A stretch of 64,000 nucleotides of DNA. Origin: Streptomyces cellostaticus (lineage in GTDB: Bacteria; Actinomycetota; Actinomycetes; Streptomycetales; Streptomycetaceae). The translations under genes were made by a program, and so were the position numbers. The notes below the pieces were generated by a model. That model saw only the letters and a program-made list of their open reading frames with translations, was not told the DNA's origin and made no database searches. Shown one piece after another: positions 26,205 through 35,081 of the stretch; the first letter of the stretch is position 1, and each line of letters starts with the position of its first letter. The stretch is from NCBI RefSeq assembly GCF_023630175.1, contig NZ_JALLIN010000016.1, positions 1 to 64,000 on the forward strand, in the 5' to 3' direction.

Positions 26205-26882
26205 GTGGCAAGCGTGATTCCGTCCCCGCCCTTAGGAACAGACGCCGCCGCAGACCCTCTGCGTCTCGGTGCCGACGGGTGTTCCCCGGCTCGGGCAGGT
26301 TCGAGTGCGGGTGAGGCGGCGGCCCGTGACGGGAGCGCCGCCGGGCGCCGGTTCCGCTTCGAGCTGGCCGCGCACCCGGGTTCCCCGGCGCAGGCGAGAC
26401 GTCTGGCGCGCGCCCGGCTGACCGGCTGGTCGGTGTGCGAGGACACCTGCGACACCGCGGCCCTGGTCATATCCGAGCTCGTCACCAACGCGATCGTGCA
26501 CACCGCGAGCAGCCGTGTCGTGTGCGAGCTGCACGACCACGACGACACGGTGCGCATAGCCGTGCACGACGAGGGCTGCGCACCCGGCGAACCCCACCCC
26601 TCCCCGCAGCGGCCCGACGAGGAACACGGCAGGGGACTGCTCCTGGTGGACGCGATGTGCCGGGCCTGGGGCGCCCAGGAACACGGGCCCGGGCTGCTGG
26701 TCTGGGCCGAGCTGGCCCGCCAGACCGACGCGGCCCACGACCTCACCGAACCGCACAACGACCTGGGCTGGGGCACCCGTCCCAAGCCCGGCGGGCCACC
26801 GCCCGGCCCGGGCGACGACGAGGAGGCGCAGGCCCGGCACCGGGCACCGGCGCAGCGGCGCCGGACCCGGGAACGCCTGTGA
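26205..26882 (+). CDS. RsbW/SpoIIAB-like ATP-binding regulatory protein
   Basis: 225 aa. A GHKL (HATPase_c_2) domain covers about residues 45-170. The N box is ALVISELVTNAIVHT, the G1 box VHDEG, and the G2-like segment HGRGLLLVDAMCRAWG. The fold is that of anti-sigma factors, which phosphorylate anti-sigma antagonists, but many streptomycete members lack a sigma partner nearby, as here. The last 45 residues are a Pro/Gly/Arg-rich tail. Start taken at GTG 26205 (GGGGAGA upstream); a leaderless GTG at 26214 is equally plausible because the candidate -10 box ends 7 nt before it. GTGA overlap with the next gene. Confidence 0.88.
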   Translation: MASVIPSPPLGTDAAADPLRLGADGCSPARAGSSAGEAAARDGSAAGRRFRFELAAHPGSPAQARRLARARLTGWSVCEDTCDTAALVISELVTNAIVHTASSRVVCELHDHDDTVRIAVHDEGCAPGEPHPSPQRPDEEHGRGLLLVDAMCRAWGAQEHGPGLLVWAELARQTDAAHDLTEPHNDLGWGTRPKPGGPPPGPGDDEEAQARHRAPAQRRRTRERL

Positions 26883-27307
26883 GCGCCGCGGAGGAGTGCG
26901 GCCGAGGGCTCGGCCTGGACACCCTGGTCCGTCTCGGACGCCACCGGCAGGTACCGGCCCAGGGACGCCGCCCAGCGGTCCCGGAGGGCATGACGGCCCC
27001 GCTCGGCTGCGACGCCGTGGCCGTTCCGGACCACCTCGGACCACTGATCCTGCCGCGGCTGCCCCGGGTGGGCTGCGTGTACGCCGACGGGGCCCACTGG
27101 TGGTGGATCGTTCCTTCGGATTCCGACTACGCCCTCCCCTGGCCGGCACCCACCCGCTACGCCCTGGGCGCGCCCGTCCCCGGTACCGCCCGTCTGATCC
27201 ACCGCCCCGAGGGCACCGTCCCCTACACGCCGCCGATCCCCCTGTACCTGGCCCTGTGCCGGGTGACCGGCACGACGCCGGACTGGTCCCGAGCCGTCTC
27301 GGCGTGA
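26879..27307 (+). CDS. Conserved hypothetical protein coupled to the ATPase gene
   Basis: 142 aa, not assigned to a named family. The sequence has a Trp-rich core GAHWWWIVPSDSDYALPWP and a C-terminal IPLYLALCRVTGTTPDW. No signal peptide, membrane segment or metal motif was seen. The GTG start overlaps the stop of the HATPase gene (GTGA), indicating translational coupling and a likely shared role in the XRE/DUF397/ATPase module. I recall similar small proteins beside such ATPases in other streptomycetes, but this needs a search. Confidence 0.72.
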   Translation: MSAAEECGRGLGLDTLVRLGRHRQVPAQGRRPAVPEGMTAPLGCDAVAVPDHLGPLILPRLPRVGCVYADGAHWWWIVPSDSDYALPWPAPTRYALGAPVPGTARLIHRPEGTVPYTPPIPLYLALCRVTGTTPDWSRAVSA

Positions 27308-27640
27308 GGCGGCAGGCCGCCCGACGCACTGCGTGACCGGGCGCGACCTGCGGCGTGGCACGGCCGGCGGCCCGAAGCGGCTCGCGGCCCGGGCTCGGCG
27401 ACCCGCCCCCGCGGGCCCCTCACAACCGCGCCCCGCTCCCCGAGCCGCCGCTCCCCCGCCCGTGCTCCCCGTGCGCCCCCGGCACCCCCGCTCGCGCCCT
27501 GCCCCGGCACCGGCCCGGCCGCGATAGTGGCCGTGCCCGTCCGGCCGAGGCCCGGGCGGGCCGCACGGTGAGCCCGACAAGGGTCCACGGCCTGGCGGGG
27601 AGCGGGGAGCGGTTCACGGTGCCCCGGGGGGAGGTTCCTG
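27308..27640. other. Intergenic region upstream of the ABC exporter
   Basis: 333 bp without a convincing gene. GC-rich with C-runs; no strong hairpin or consensus promoter was identified, although the promoter of the ABC gene must lie here. A strong ribosome site (GGGGGGAGG) sits at its right end. Confidence 0.5.
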
Positions 27641-29584
27641 GTGCGGAAGAGGCGTGCGGCGGCGGGGCCGGAGGTCTCTGCGTCGGAGCGGCTGCTGTTC
27701 GGCGGAGCGCTGCGCTACGACATGGGATGGAACAAGCATGCCGACGCCTTCCTGGAGCTGGGTTTCCGGGCGATGGTGGCCCGGCTGCCCGGCATGCTGG
27801 CCGCCAGCCTGCGGCTGGCCCGGCAGGCGGATCCGCCGGCCGCGCGGACCGTGCTGGTCGCCGAGGCGGGCCGGGGCGTGGCCCAGGCGGTGAGTCTGCT
27901 GGCCGTGAACAGCGCGCTCGGCAGGCTGCTGGCCGGGACGGACATCGAGCGGCGGCTGCGCGACGCCGTACCCGCCCTGGCGGTCGTGGCCGCCATGATG
28001 CTGGTCACGGCGCTGCTGCGGGCGGCCTCCACCCATGCCACCGGACGGCTGGAACCCAAGGTGGAACGGGTGGCGACCGAGCTCTACCTGGAGCGGGCGG
28101 CCAATGTGGAGCTGGCCGCGATCGAGGACCACGCCTTCCACAAACTGCTGGACACCGCCCGCTACGGCGCCCAGTCCGCCCGTCGCATGATCATGTACGG
28201 GGCCCGGGTGATCAACGCGGTGATCTCCCTGGTCGCCGCGGCCGGCGTGCTCACCGTCCTGCATCCGGCGCTGCTTCCGCTGCTGGTGACCATGACCCTG
28301 CCCAGCGCCTGGAGCGCCCTGACCAACGCCCGCCGCCGCTACGAGTCCTTCCACGTCTGGGTACAGCACTCCCGTGCCGGCCATCTGATCGGCCACCTGC
28401 TCACCGAACCGGCGGCGGCCCCGGAGATCCGGGTGCACGGCGTCGGTCCGTTCCTGCTGCGGCACTACCGGTCCATGTCGGAGTCCGCGGAGGCCGAACA
28501 GGCCCGGCTGTCCCGGCTGGCCGCCCGGACCGGCCTGATCGCGGCCGCCTGGACGGGTCTCGCGACCGTCGCGACGTACGTCACCCTGGGCGCGCTGCTG
28601 CTGACCGGCGCGATGGCGCTGGCGGTGGCCGGCACCGCCGTGATCGCGATCCGTACCGGGGCGGGGAGCCTGGACACCCTGGTACTCCAGATCAACGAGC
28701 TGCACGAGCAGGCCCTGTTCGTGGGCGATCTGCAGCGGCTCTACGCCGAGGGCGCCGAACGGGCCATCCCGGCCGGCGGCAGCCCGCTGCCCGAGGAGCC
28801 CGAGGAGATCCGGTTCGAGCACGTCACGTTCAGTTACCCGGGTGACGCGGCCCGCCCGGCCCTCGACGACGTGTCCCTCACCTTCCCCATCGGCCGGATC
28901 ATCGCGCTCGTCGGGGAGAACGGCTCGGGCAAGACGACCCTCGTCAAGCTGCTCGCGGGGCTCTACGCCCCGGACCGGGGCCGCATCCTGTGGGACGGCG
29001 TCGACGCGGCGGACGCCGACCGGCGGCTGCTCGCCGAGCGCGTCGCGATGGTGGCGCAGGACTTCAAGCGCTGGCCGTTCACGGCCCGGGTGAACGTGGC
29101 CGTCGGCCGGCCCTCCGCTTCCCTGACCGAGGAACGTCTGGCCACGGCGCTGGCCGAGGCGGGCGCCGAGGACGTGGTCGCGGAGCTGCCGCGCGGTCTG
29201 GACACCCTGCTCGCACGCGAGTTCAGCGGCGGCCACGAGCTGTCCGGCGGCCAGTGGCAGCGTCTCGGCATCGCCCGGGCCGCCTACCGTCGCGGCCGGA
29301 TCCTGATCGTGGACGAACCCACTGCGGCGCTGGACGCGCGGGCCGAACTGGAGGTGTTCGAGAAGATCCGGGCGCTGGCGGGCAACGGCCAGACCGTCGT
29401 GCTGATCACTCACCGGCTGGCCTCGGTCCGCCACGCCGATCTGGTCCACGTACTGGAGCACGGACGGCTGGTGGAGTCGGGCACCCCGGACGAGCTGCTG
29501 ACCAGGGGCGGGGTGTACGCGGAGCTGTACGCGCTGCAGGCCGAGCAGTTCACGGCCAGGGTCCCCGCCCCCAAGCCGGCCTGA
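27641..29584 (+). CDS. ABC transporter, fused permease and ATPase (exporter type)
   Basis: 647 aa half-transporter. The N-terminal membrane domain (about residues 55-340) has roughly six hydrophobic segments. The ATPase domain has Walker A GENGSGKTTLVKLL near residue 425, signature HELSGGQWQRLGIARA near 532, Walker B RILIVDEPTAALD and an H-loop ITHRLASVRHAD. It probably works as a homodimer exporting a peptide or small molecule; no RiPP enzymes or other export partner are adjacent, so the cargo is unknown. GTG at 27641 with a near-perfect SD. The only close neighbour is a 58-aa convergent ORF ending 7 bp away. Confidence 0.92.
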   Translation: MRKRRAAAGPEVSASERLLFGGALRYDMGWNKHADAFLELGFRAMVARLPGMLAASLRLARQADPPAARTVLVAEAGRGVAQAVSLLAVNSALGRLLAGTDIERRLRDAVPALAVVAAMMLVTALLRAASTHATGRLEPKVERVATELYLERAANVELAAIEDHAFHKLLDTARYGAQSARRMIMYGARVINAVISLVAAAGVLTVLHPALLPLLVTMTLPSAWSALTNARRRYESFHVWVQHSRAGHLIGHLLTEPAAAPEIRVHGVGPFLLRHYRSMSESAEAEQARLSRLAARTGLIAAAWTGLATVATYVTLGALLLTGAMALAVAGTAVIAIRTGAGSLDTLVLQINELHEQALFVGDLQRLYAEGAERAIPAGGSPLPEEPEEIRFEHVTFSYPGDAARPALDDVSLTFPIGRIIALVGENGSGKTTLVKLLAGLYAPDRGRILWDGVDAADADRRLLAERVAMVAQDFKRWPFTARVNVAVGRPSASLTEERLATALAEAGAEDVVAELPRGLDTLLAREFSGGHELSGGQWQRLGIARAAYRRGRILIVDEPTAALDARAELEVFEKIRALAGNGQTVVLITHRLASVRHADLVHVLEHGRLVESGTPDELLTRGGVYAELYALQAEQFTARVPAPKPA

Positions 29585-29590
29585 GCGGCC

Positions 29591-29767
29591 TCACTCGGCG
29601 CCGTCGCCGCCGGGCACGATCACCAGGAACGTGTCCGTCGCCAGGTCCATCACGACCTCGGCGGGCAGTCCCTCGAGCCGGCGCGCGTGCGCGAACTCCT
29701 CCGCGGGCCACGATCCGCGCGGGCCACCGGCGGGAAACCGTTGGAGCACCGTTCGCCCGTTCACCAT
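29591..29767 (-). CDS. Small hypothetical protein (58 aa)
   Basis: 58 aa starting MVNGRTVLQRFPAGG, with an ideal ribosome site (GGAGGTG) a few bases upstream of the ATG at 29767. Composition is mixed and soluble; the C-terminus reads VVMDLATDTFLVIVPGGDGAE. No known family recognised. A strong SD, sensible codon use and a defined stop 7 bp from the convergent ABC gene support a real gene. It could be a small regulatory or substrate-like peptide, but nothing shows a leader-peptide cleavage motif. Confidence 0.6.
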   Translation of the reverse strand: MVNGRTVLQRFPAGGPRGSWPAEEFAHARRLEGLPAEVVMDLATDTFLVIVPGGDGAE

Positions 29768-30026
29768 CTCGCACCTCCAGAGAGCGTTGTACTCGTATGA
29801 GTCAACGCTCCGAGGAGGGTGAACGCCTCGCCCGGTGACCCGACTGAGACATGGTTGACACCGGTTCGGCGCGGACCGTGAGAGTCCGTTCACCTTGCGA
29901 CACGAACCGTACGTCCGGGGACCGGTACGGTGCCTTCCCTGTCAGCCCCTCGCCCCGCGCCGGCCGTCGTGCCCCTCGCCCCGCGAACGGTCGTCGTGGC
30001 CGTCGCACCTCGGGGCCATGGGTCCG

Positions 30027-30671
30027 TCAGTCCCCGTACTCGTCGTGGTACCGGAGCCGGTCGCCGCCCGGCGGATTGGGGCCCAGAGCGGTCAGCGCGA
30101 GCAGGCCCGCGGTGGTGCCCAGCGCGTCCAGAGCGCCGTCGTGGACCGAGTAGGTGTGGAAGACCCGGTCCCGGTCCCGCAGGAAGCAGCTCAGCCCCGG
30201 CCGTTCGACGAGGTCCCCGGCCCGTTCCACGGTCGCCTCGAAGTCGCGGTCGAACTCGCTGTGACAGGAGGAGTACCAGGGCACCACCCAGCCCATGCGC
30301 GCCTTGAACGGCAGGATCCGGGTGAACGGCGCCCGGGAGACGGCGGCGAACGAGGTGTCGCGCGCGTGCAGATGGGCGAGGTGGCCGACCTGGTCGAGGA
30401 AGGCCGCGCAGCAGGGGCAGCCGGCCGGCCACTCCGGAGCGAACATGAAGTGGTGGACCACGAGTTGGGTCCGGCCCTCGAAGAGGTCGAGCAGGGTGGC
30501 CTTCCCGTCACCGCCCTCGAACACGTACTCCGGGTCGACCTCCACCATGGGCAGCCGCCGCCGCTCGGCGCTCAGCACCTCCAGCGCTCTGCGGACCGCC
30601 TCCTCCTTGAGCAGCAACGCCTCCCGCGCCGCGCGCCACCGCTCACGCGAGACGATCTCCGGTAGCGACAT
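30027..30671 (-). CDS. DUF899 family thioredoxin-like protein
   Basis: 214 aa. Contains the DUF899 pattern: VSRERWRAAREALLLKE at the N-terminus, LFEGRTQLVVHHFMFAPEW, and a cysteine cluster CPCCAAFLDQ around residue 86 that resembles a redox-active site. GWVVPWYSSCHSEFDRDF and FHTYSVHDGALDALGTTAGLL follow. The family has a thioredoxin-like fold and unknown substrate. Cytoplasmic. The ATG at 30671 has AGGAGGA a few bases upstream. It stands alone between two non-coding gaps of about 250 bp (29768-30026 and 30672-30921) in which nothing was recognised. Confidence 0.88.
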   Translation of the reverse strand: MSLPEIVSRERWRAAREALLLKEEAVRRALEVLSAERRRLPMVEVDPEYVFEGGDGKATLLDLFEGRTQLVVHHFMFAPEWPAGCPCCAAFLDQVGHLAHLHARDTSFAAVSRAPFTRILPFKARMGWVVPWYSSCHSEFDRDFEATVERAGDLVERPGLSCFLRDRDRVFHTYSVHDGALDALGTTAGLLALTALGPNPPGGDRLRYHDEYGD

Positions 30672-30921
30672 GGGTCCTCCTGTCCTACGGTCTGTGTCAA
30701 TTCGCTTCCGGTTGGTGACCGCCGACGGATGCGGAACTCATCGAAGTCCGCGAAGATTCTTCCCACGGGCGGCCACCTGGAGGTCCGCCCTCCAACGGCC
30801 GGCGGCTCCCGCGGCTCCCGGCGCACTGGAGGCCGCGCGTCAGGACCTTTCCGCCCGGACCGCCCCTCCCGGTGCGGGCCGGGCCGCCCCTGCCGCCCGT
30901 GCCGTCCCTGCCGGGCGGGGG

Positions 30922-32769
30922 CTATGCGGCGGCGGGCGGCGCGGTCCACGCCTCACGCCGCTCCAGCTCGTCGAGCAGGTCCCGCAGCAGCCCGGTGTGC
31001 CGAGGAGTGAGCCGCCCGGTGTCGTCGAGGTGCACCGCACAGGCCGTGGTGGTGTCCACCAGGCGTTCCAGCACGACGGCGACGGTGTCCGTGCCCTCGG
31101 TGTGGCGGGCCAGGGCGGGCAGCTCGGCGGCGGACACCGCGATCGCGGTACGGGCCTCGGCGAGGGCGCGGTAGGCCTCCCTGCGCAACGCCCACCGCTG
31201 CGCGCGGTCACCGGACTCGTTCAGGACGTGCGCCAGGTAGGCACGCGCGGCGCTCCCGGCGGTGTCGAGCCGGGCCCGTACCCCGCCGCCCCGCCTGCCG
31301 GACATCGGCAGGTGCCCGACGACCAGCACGATCACGCAGGCCAGCAGGGTCTCGGCGATACGGCTGAGCGACGCCTGCGGCTCGCCGCCGATCATGACCA
31401 GGGCGAGCACCAGGGGGGTGATGACGGCGGTCAGCGCGGCGAAGTTCCGGGTGGACAGGGGGACGAGCGCCCCGCACACCGTCACCAGGACGACCAGCCC
31501 CTCCGGCCGGGGCAGCAGCGCGGCGAACCCGGCGAACACCAGGGCCCCCAGCACGGTCCCCGCGACCCGGCACAGCACCCGGGAGGCGAGCGGCCCGAGG
31601 TCCGGCTTGACCAGGAAGACGGCCGTGGCGGGCAGCCAGTACCAGTGCTGGTGCTGCCCGTACCAGCGGGCGTCGTGCAGTGCCTGGGCGACGGCCGCGC
31701 TCGCCCCGAAGCAGACGGCGACACGCAGCCCGTACTCCCGGCCACCGGTACCGAACGCGGCCCGGACGGCGTCGCGTAGCCCCCGCCGCCGGGCGGGCGG
31801 CCGGTGCTCGGCTTCCCCGGTCCGGTCGAAGGCCTCGGCGGCACGCAGCAGGGCGTCGTCGAGGGCGCGCAGGGCGGGCGCCGACCGACTGGGGGCGGGC
31901 AGCGGTCCGGTGCCGGTGTTGCCGCGCACCGCGGCGGCGAGCCGGCGGGGCCCCTCGGCCGCCCGGGCGGAGACCGGCTCGCCCGCCCAGGCCAGGGCGG
32001 TGGCGGCCTCGGCGAGGGGCAGCGCGGCGGTGAACTGGGCGTGCAGCCGGCGCTCGGCGGCGGAGCTCGCGCGGCGGCGCAGCCGGGGGCCGGTGAGGGC
32101 GTCCTGGGCGTGGTCCAGGGCGGCGGTGAGGGCGGCCCGCCGGGCCGTGGCGCTCCCGCTGCCCGCGGCGTCGAGCAGCGCGGCGACGGCGTCGTACACG
32201 TCGGCGACCGCGGTCCGCTCGCCGTCGAAGCGGAAGTCACCGGCGAGCGAGCCGGGCGTGGGCAGAGCGAGGCGCAGCAGGAGCAGCCAGCCAGCCCCGG
32301 CGAGGAAGGCCAGGCCCTGCTGCCAGCCGTTGCCGGGCGCCGGTGTCCCGGCGCCGACGGCGGCGGTGACGAGCAGTTGGGTGCCGGCTGCGGAGGCGAC
32401 CGGCCCGACGGCGCTGATGCCGCCGGCGGCCAGTCCGAGCACGGTGAGGAGCAGGGTCAGCGGCACCGCGGACAGGTGCTGCCCGGCATATGTGCCCACG
32501 AGCAGTCCGGCGGCTCCGGCCAGCGCGGGCGCCCCGAGCCGTTTGACGGAGGCACGCCTACTCCCGGGCCGGTCGTTGATGCCGGCGAGCATCGCGGCGA
32601 TGGCGGCGAGCACGCCCAGCGGAGTCCGGCCCGCGAGCATTGCGGCGAGCAGCAGCGGCCCGGCGGCGAGCGCGCCCCGGGTCAGCGCGCTCCACGGGAC
32701 GGGCCCGCGCTGAGTACGCAGGGCGTGCGCGAGCCAGGGTGGCGGTGACAGTGCGGCGGGGCGCGACAC
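30922..32769 (-). CDS. FUSC-family membrane protein (aromatic acid exporter-like)
   Basis: 615 aa. Two sets of five to six membrane segments separated by a long cytoplasmic region: residues about 25-170 and about 355-490. The second set carries the FUSC core (HQHWYWLPATAVFLVKPDLG, then VAGTVLGALVFAGFAALL). This layout matches YccS/AaeB-type proteins, some of which export aromatic acids; the substrate here is unknown. GTG at 32769 with AGGAGC upstream; the longer upstream open frame to 33552 is low-complexity and overlaps the next gene. Divergent from ridA. Confidence 0.86.
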   Translation of the reverse strand: MSRPAALSPPPWLAHALRTQRGPVPWSALTRGALAAGPLLLAAMLAGRTPLGVLAAIAAMLAGINDRPGSRRASVKRLGAPALAGAAGLLVGTYAGQHLSAVPLTLLLTVLGLAAGGISAVGPVASAAGTQLLVTAAVGAGTPAPGNGWQQGLAFLAGAGWLLLLRLALPTPGSLAGDFRFDGERTAVADVYDAVAALLDAAGSGSATARRAALTAALDHAQDALTGPRLRRRASSAAERRLHAQFTAALPLAEAATALAWAGEPVSARAAEGPRRLAAAVRGNTGTGPLPAPSRSAPALRALDDALLRAAEAFDRTGEAEHRPPARRRGLRDAVRAAFGTGGREYGLRVAVCFGASAAVAQALHDARWYGQHQHWYWLPATAVFLVKPDLGPLASRVLCRVAGTVLGALVFAGFAALLPRPEGLVVLVTVCGALVPLSTRNFAALTAVITPLVLALVMIGGEPQASLSRIAETLLACVIVLVVGHLPMSGRRGGGVRARLDTAGSAARAYLAHVLNESGDRAQRWALRREAYRALAEARTAIAVSAAELPALARHTEGTDTVAVVLERLVDTTTACAVHLDDTGRLTPRHTGLLRDLLDELERREAWTAPPAAA

Positions 32770-33189
32770 GGAGCTCCTGTCCGGACTAGGGCGGGTTGGG
32801 CCTTCGGACGACAGTGGCCGGGCGCGGTGAGGTGCGGTTCCCAGGATAGACGCCGCGCCACGGTCTCCTGGAAACGACGGCTTTTCGGCGCGGTGAAACG
32901 GCCTGGAACAGGCGTTTTCCTCAGGAGCACGCCCCGGTTTCCCCAGGGGCACGCCCCGGTCGCGGGTCGGCCGGCGGGACCGGGCGGGCGGCGCGGCAGG
33001 GGCATCGGTGACGGGCGTGCGGGATGCGCGGCCCCGTACGCCGTGAGGCCGCCGCCCAGGGGCCGCGACGCCGCCTGAGGAGACGCCGCTCGGCGGCGTC
33101 CCGGCCGTCACGGCGGAAATTCGGGTGCGCGGGGCCGGGTGATCCTCAGATGATCGGGAGGCTGTCCACCCACCACCCCAGGAGCCGCC
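32770..33189. other. Divergent intergenic region between FUSC and ridA genes
   Basis: 420 bp with no convincing gene; must hold both promoters. An imperfect direct repeat, GGAGCACGCCCCGGT at 32925-32939 and GGGGCACGCCCCGGT at 32946-32960, is visible. No consensus promoter could be placed with confidence. Confidence 0.5.
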
Positions 33190-33606
33190 ATGATCCGGCG
33201 AGTGACGTCCCATGCGCTCTTCCCGCCGCCCACGTACTCCCACGCCTCCGTCGTCGAGGCCGGCACCGGGCTCGCCTTCCTGGCGGGGACGGTGCCGCTG
33301 GACGAGAAGGGTGAGGTGGTCGGTCCGGGGGATCCGGTGCGGCAGGCCGAGCAGGTGATCGCCAACCTGACGGAACAACTGCGGTCCGCCGGCAGCGGCC
33401 TGGAGCACGTGCTGCGGACGGAGGTGTACGTCGTCAGCGACGAGCCCTCCGTACTGTCCGCGGTGTGGGAGGTCGTCGAGGCGTCGGGGCTGAGCCGTGG
33501 ACCCCATGCGTCGACGCTGCTCGGGGTCTCCTGCCTCGGTTACACCGGGCAACTGGTGGAGATCACGGCGACGGCAGTGGTACCGGAGGCGGGCGCGGAC
33601 CGATGA
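33190..33606 (+). CDS. RidA family protein (enamine/imine deaminase-like)
   Basis: 138 aa, YjgF/YER057c/UK114 fold. AGTGLAFLAGTVPLDEKGEVV and IANLTEQLRSAGSGLEHVLRTEVYV match the family. The C-terminal signature region reads PHASTLLGVSCLGYTGQLVEITATA; the arginine normally found in the RidA subgroup (RPAR...) is not evident, so this is probably one of the Rid1-7 paralogues without classic deaminase activity. AGGAG before the ATG. Stop overlaps the downstream GNAT start (ATGA), so the two are coupled. Confidence 0.88.
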   Translation: MIRRVTSHALFPPPTYSHASVVEAGTGLAFLAGTVPLDEKGEVVGPGDPVRQAEQVIANLTEQLRSAGSGLEHVLRTEVYVVSDEPSVLSAVWEVVEASGLSRGPHASTLLGVSCLGYTGQLVEITATAVVPEAGADR

Positions 33607-34070
33607 CGTCCGGGGACGGAATCGTGCTGCGGCGGGCGGTGGCGGCCGACGCCGGTGCGGCCGCCGACGTCTGGCTGCGGTCCTTCACCGCCGCCCTGCC
33701 CACGGTCGTGCGGCCCCGCACCGACGACGAGGTACGGGCCCACTTCCGCGACGTGGTGGTGCCGCGGCGGGAGACCTGGGTCGCCGAGGACACGGCGGGC
33801 GGTAGCGGGATCGTCGGCGTGATGGTCCTGGACGACGGTCTTCTGTCCCAGCTCTACCTGGATCCGGGCTGGCGGGGGCGCGGCATCGGGGACCGGTTCG
33901 TCGCCCTCGCCAAGGAGCGCGGTCCGCAGGGGCTGGCACTGTGGACCTTCCAGGTCAACGAGGCCGCGCACCGCTTCTACGAACGGCACGGGTTCGTCGC
34001 CGTGGAACGCACGGACGGCAGCGGCAACGAGGAACGGGAACCGGACGTGCGGTACGTGTGGCGGCCCTGA
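33603..34070 (+). CDS. GNAT family N-acetyltransferase
   Basis: 155 aa. Acetyl-CoA-binding motif A is LSQLYLDPGWRGRGIGDRFVALAKE (pyrophosphate loop GWRGRGIG), and motif B is FQVNEAAHRFYERHGFVAVERTDGSGN. The acceptor substrate is not predictable. ATG at 33603 overlaps the ridA TGA by one base pair pattern (ATGA), indicating translational coupling. The short product and the missing N-terminal extension are normal for the family. Confidence 0.9.
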   Translation: MTSGDGIVLRRAVAADAGAAADVWLRSFTAALPTVVRPRTDDEVRAHFRDVVVPRRETWVAEDTAGGSGIVGVMVLDDGLLSQLYLDPGWRGRGIGDRFVALAKERGPQGLALWTFQVNEAAHRFYERHGFVAVERTDGSGNEEREPDVRYVWRP

Positions 34071-34072
34071 GC

Positions 34073-34109
34073 CCCGGGCCCTCCCGGCGGCACCCCGGGA
34101 GGGCCCGGG
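34073..34109. terminator. Bidirectional hairpin terminator between GNAT and UDG genes
   Basis: Perfect 15-bp stem (CCCGGGCCCTCCCGG at 34073-34087 with its complement at 34095-34109) and a 7-nt loop, directly after the GNAT stop codon and downstream of the convergent UDG gene. Confidence 0.8.
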
Positions 34110-34201
34110 AGCGACTGCCCGCGGCATCCCGGGGGCTCGTCACGGCGGGGCCGGGACGCGCGGGACCGGGGCACGCGGACGGGGCCCGAAGGCCGGGGCC
34201 A

Positions 34202-34897
34202 TTACGGCAGCCCTGCCGCGGCCGCGGCGGTGCGCAGCACGTCGCGCAGCATCTCGGCGGTGAGCCGACCGGTGAAGGTGTTGCGCTGGCTGACGTGGAA
34301 ACAGCCGAAGACGTCCAGGTCGCCGAGGGCGACCCGGGTGCCGTGGGCGAACGCGGGGCGCGGCCGGGGCACCGGCCAGCCCGCCCCGGCGAACGCGGGC
34401 AGCGCCGCCTGCCAGCCGAAGCCACCGAGCACGACCGCGGCCCTGAGCGTCGGCCGCAGCAGCCGCAGCTCCCGGACCAGCCAGGGGCGGCAGGTGTCCC
34501 GCTCACCGGGGGTGGGTCTGTTGCCGGGCGGGGCGCAGTGCACGGGCGCGGTGACACGGACTCCGTACAGCTCCAGACCGTCCCCGGCCCGCACGGAGGT
34601 GGGCTGCGAGGCGAGGCCCACGTCGTGGAGCGCCTGGTACAGCACATCGCCGGAGCGGTCACCGGTGAACATGCGGCCGGTGCGGTTGCCGCCGTGGGCC
34701 GCCGGGGCGAGTCCGACGATCACGAGTCGGGCGTCGGCCGGGCCGAAGCCGGGCACCGGCCGTCCCCAGTAGGTCCAGTCGGCGAACGCGGCCCGCCTGG
34801 TCCGGGCCACCTCCTCACGCCATTCGACGAGCCGGGGGCAGGCCCGGCACTCCGCGACGCGCCGGTCGAGCCGGGCCAGGTCACCGCTGTCGTCCAT
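34202..34897 (-). CDS. Uracil-DNA glycosylase, family 5 (UdgB-like)
   Basis: 231 aa. Removes uracil and some other damaged bases from DNA. The family-5 active-site motif reads GLAPAAHGGNRTGRMFTGD (Ala in place of the usual catalytic Asp/Asn), and the second motif is CFHVSQRNTFTGRLT. Cysteines C17 and C20 in CRACP, with the Cys of VHCAPPGNRP and of DTCRPWL, fit the [4Fe-4S] cluster of this family. The ATG at 34897 begins the conserved protein. Convergent with the ridA-GNAT pair. Confidence 0.92.
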   Translation of the reverse strand: MDDSGDLARLDRRVAECRACPRLVEWREEVARTRRAAFADWTYWGRPVPGFGPADARLVIVGLAPAAHGGNRTGRMFTGDRSGDVLYQALHDVGLASQPTSVRAGDGLELYGVRVTAPVHCAPPGNRPTPGERDTCRPWLVRELRLLRPTLRAAVVLGGFGWQAALPAFAGAGWPVPRPRPAFAHGTRVALGDLDVFGCFHVSQRNTFTGRLTAEMLRDVLRTAAAAAGLP

Positions 34898-35081
34898 GCC
34901 GCCACCGTATGCCCGTCGTACGCCCGTCCCGTGCCACCGATCCCCGCACGGACGGCGGGCGGCCGGGCGGGCACTGCGGCGAACTCGCGTGCCATGCCCG
35001 CCGGGGGCCGATTCGTCCCGCGCGCCGCCCGCCCGCAAAAACCCGCCGGGCTTCCCCGCCCCGGGGTTTAGGGTCGGGGGC

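Noticed and set aside
27641..29584. RiPP or antibiotic biosynthetic cluster around the ABC exporter
   Set aside because: No modifying enzyme, precursor with a leader motif, or regulator is adjacent.
30922..33552. Longer 876-residue start for the FUSC protein
   Set aside because: The extra N-terminus overlaps ridA antisense and is low complexity; GTG 32769 has a proper ribosome site.
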